The notes beneath the pieces are model-generated. The model saw only the letters and a list, made by a program, of their open reading frames with translations. It ran no database searches and was not told the origin of the DNA. The translations under genes and the position numbers were made by a program. A stretch of DNA of 64,000 bases from Limosilactobacillus rudii (GTDB lineage: Bacteria > Bacillota > Bacilli > Lactobacillales > Lactobacillaceae): the NCBI RefSeq assembly GCF_014145455.1, contig NZ_JACIVB010000063.1, positions 1-64,000 of the forward strand. The letters run 5' to 3'. Below are positions 62,581 through 64,000 of the stretch, piece by piece. Each line of letters opens with the position of its first letter. The first letter of the stretch is position 1.

Positions 62581-64000
62581 TTATCGTGTTACATTTTGTC
62601 GGATCTCAGACTTCATAAAGAGACGGGTCGTTTCATATTCAATATCAGCAATCATCTGTTCAAACATGTGATAACCAGCTGTCTGATATTCAACCAACGG
62701 ATTTAATTGCCCGTATCCTCGTAAACCAACCGATTGACGGAATTGATCCATCACATCAATATGGTCAGTCCAATGGGAATCAACAACTCGTAAAATAACA
62801 ACTTTTTCGAATTCAAGCATTTGTGCAGGATCATATAGTTGCTTTTGCTTTTCTTTGTAGACTCCCTTAGCAAAAGTCATTAAGTAATCGACAATCTCAT
62901 CCGGTGTTTTGCCTTCAAGATCCTTAACCGTAATCGTATCGGGCTTGATTAGGACCTCTTCTGCAAAGTCAACAATTCCTTGCAAATCCCAATCTTTCTT
63001 TTCACCAAGAGTATGTTGATCAACTTCACGCTTGATTGTACGTTTAAAAATTGGCATTAATACCCATTTCAACGATTCATCTTCCGTGATAATCTCTTGT
63101 CGTTCCTTATAGATAATCTCACGTTGCTCACGCATTACATCATCATATTGCAAAACATTCTTCCGTGAGTCATAGTTGTTACCTTCAACTCGTTTTTGAG
63201 CAGATTCAACCTGGTGAGTTAGGAAGCGACTCCGAATAACGGCATCTTCGTCATTAACCTTCATCCGTTCAAGGAATGACTTGATCCGGTCACCACCAAA
63301 CCGCTTCATCAAATCATCTTCAAGTGAAAGATAAAACTGTGATAAACCTGGATCACCTTGACGACCAGACCGTCCCCGAAGCTGATTATCAATTCGTCGT
63401 GATTCATGACGTTCAGTACCAATAACAGCTAAGCCACCGAGTTCACGAACACCAGGTCCTAATTTAATATCGGTTCCCCGTCCGGCCATGTTGGTAGCAA
63501 TTGTGACAGCACCTTTTTGACCAGCGTTTTTAACAATCTCTGCTTCTTTAGCGTGATTCTTGGCGTTTAAAACAACGTGTGGGATATTTTCTTTATCCAA
63601 AAGCTGTGAAAGATATTCAGAAGTCTCAACGGCAACTGTCCCGACTAGAATTGGCTGTCCCTTTGCATGGAGCTTTTTAATCCGTTTAACAACTGCTGCA
63701 AATTTACTTTGCAAGGTCGGATATAGCAAATCAGGCTCATCCTTCCGCTGAATAGGGCGGTTTGTTGGGATCGTGATAGTTTCCATGTTGTAAATTTCGC
63801 GGAACTCTTCTTGCTCAGTCTTAGCAGTACCGGTCATTCCTGACAGCTTATTGTACATTCGGAATAAGTTCTGGTAAGTGATGTTAGCCATTGTCTTATT
63901 CTCTTCTTGGATCTCAACGCCTTCCTTGGCTTCAATTGCTTGGTGTAAGCCATCAGAGAAGCGTCGACCTTCCATTACCCGTCCAGTAAAGGAATCAACA
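62581..64000 (-). CDS. secA: Preprotein translocase ATPase SecA, C-terminal part (cut by window edge)
   Basis: The visible 472 or so residues cover the second helicase-like ATPase domain ([46 protein letters not shown]), the helical scaffold and wing domains ([46 protein letters not shown]). The N-terminal nucleotide-binding domain lies beyond the right edge. The protein ends at SEIRQNVTR, without the C-terminal linker and CxCx8CH zinc site that bind SecB or ribosomes in other bacteria. It lies just upstream of prfB, as in most firmicutes. Confidence 0.96.
   Translation of the reverse strand, partial: VDSFTGRVMEGRRFSDGLHQAIEAKEGVEIQEENKTMANITYQNLFRMYNKLSGMTGTAKTEQEEFREIYNMETITIPTNRPIQRKDEPDLLYPTLQSKFAAVVKRIKKLHAKGQPILVGTVAVETSEYLSQLLDKENIPHVVLNAKNHAKEAEIVKNAGQKGAVTIATNMAGRGTDIKLGPGVRELGGLAVIGTERHESRRIDNQLRGRSGRQGDPGLSQFYLSLEDDLMKRFGGDRIKSFLERMKVNDEDAVIRSRFLTHQVESAQKRVEGNNYDSRKNVLQYDDVMREQREIIYKERQEIITEDESLKWVLMPIFKRTIKREVDQHTLGEKKDWDLQGIVDFAEEVLIKPDTITVKDLEGKTPDEIVDYLMTFAKGVYKEKQKQLYDPAQMLEFEKVVILRVVDSHWTDHIDVMDQFRQSVGLRGYGQLNPLVEYQTAGYHMFEQMIADIEYETTRLFMKSEIRQNVTR

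Overview
The window is a low-GC Gram-positive chromosome segment of lactobacillus type, most like Limosilactobacillus (L. reuteri group). This is inferred from several things: an Apf-type LysM surface protein, a CdaA-CdaR-GlmM-GlmS block, the whiA-yvcK-rapZ and secG-esterase-rnr-smpB synteny, CtsR and cre operators, a glycolytic gap/pgk/tpi/eno block without a cggR repressor gene beside it, and a tmRNA whose tag ends AYAYAA. It is core chromosome. I see no insertion sequence, prophage, CRISPR array, rRNA or replication origin. Most genes lie on the minus strand. Both edges cut a gene: pgi (left) and secA (right).

Layout. 1-10.2 kb: pgi, sugar acetyltransferase, GRP-type sugar uptake protein, a two-component system, tmRNA, apf, a HAD phosphatase with a MarR regulator, an OatA-like acyltransferase and a small unknown gene. 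10.4-15.6 kb: glmS, glmM, cdaR, cdaA (amino-sugar and c-di-AMP block). 15.7-18.5 kb: a ribose operon (rbsK, rbsD and an FHS-family permease). 18.7-30.2 kb: murB, DnaQ-like exonuclease plus PAS protein, GNAT, tsaE, pta, ung, a LURP-one-like protein, smpB, rnr, esterase, secG and a ClC antiporter. 30.3-36.6 kb: an amino acid permease and eno, tpiA, pgk, gap. 36.8-39.1 kb: tRNA-Arg(CCG), a CrtO-like membrane protein, two small ORFs and clpP. 39.2-48.6 kb: whiA, yvcK, rapZ, a SteT-like permease with its leader, uvrA, uvrB. 48.8-56.8 kb: small membrane protein, HD hydrolase, phosphosugar mutase, thioesterase, trxB and the divergent lutABC operon. 56.8-64 kb: galU, gpsA, lgt, hprK, a YvlD-like and a PspC protein, prfB (with programmed +1 frameshift) and the secA C-terminus.

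The most interesting signal is the roughly 220-nt leader of the SteT-like (serine/threonine exchanger family) permease at 42.2-43.5 kb. After a promoter at the end of uvrA comes a 22-residue ORF with a good ribosome binding site and seven serine codons in eight consecutive codons. The serine codons overlap the 5' arm of a hairpin. The 3' arm of that hairpin can instead form an 11-bp pairing with the 5' side of an intrinsic terminator placed just before the permease. This is the 1:2 / 2:3 / 3:4 logic of ribosome-mediated attenuation, apparently sensing charged tRNA-Ser. I see no T-box core there. Other non-coding signals worth a look are a 105-nt nested stem structure after smpB, a structured segment plus terminator between pta and tsaE, three dyads around the glmS promoter, palindromes in front of the ribose operon and apf, and two small ORFs at 37.6-38.2 kb.

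Regulation visible from sequence: cre-like sites before the sugar uptake gene and lutABC (CcpA, with hprK in the same window), a perfect CtsR box before clpP, a LexA-like box before uvrB, and NagR/YvoA-like sites at glmS. Many genes are separated by clear intrinsic terminators.
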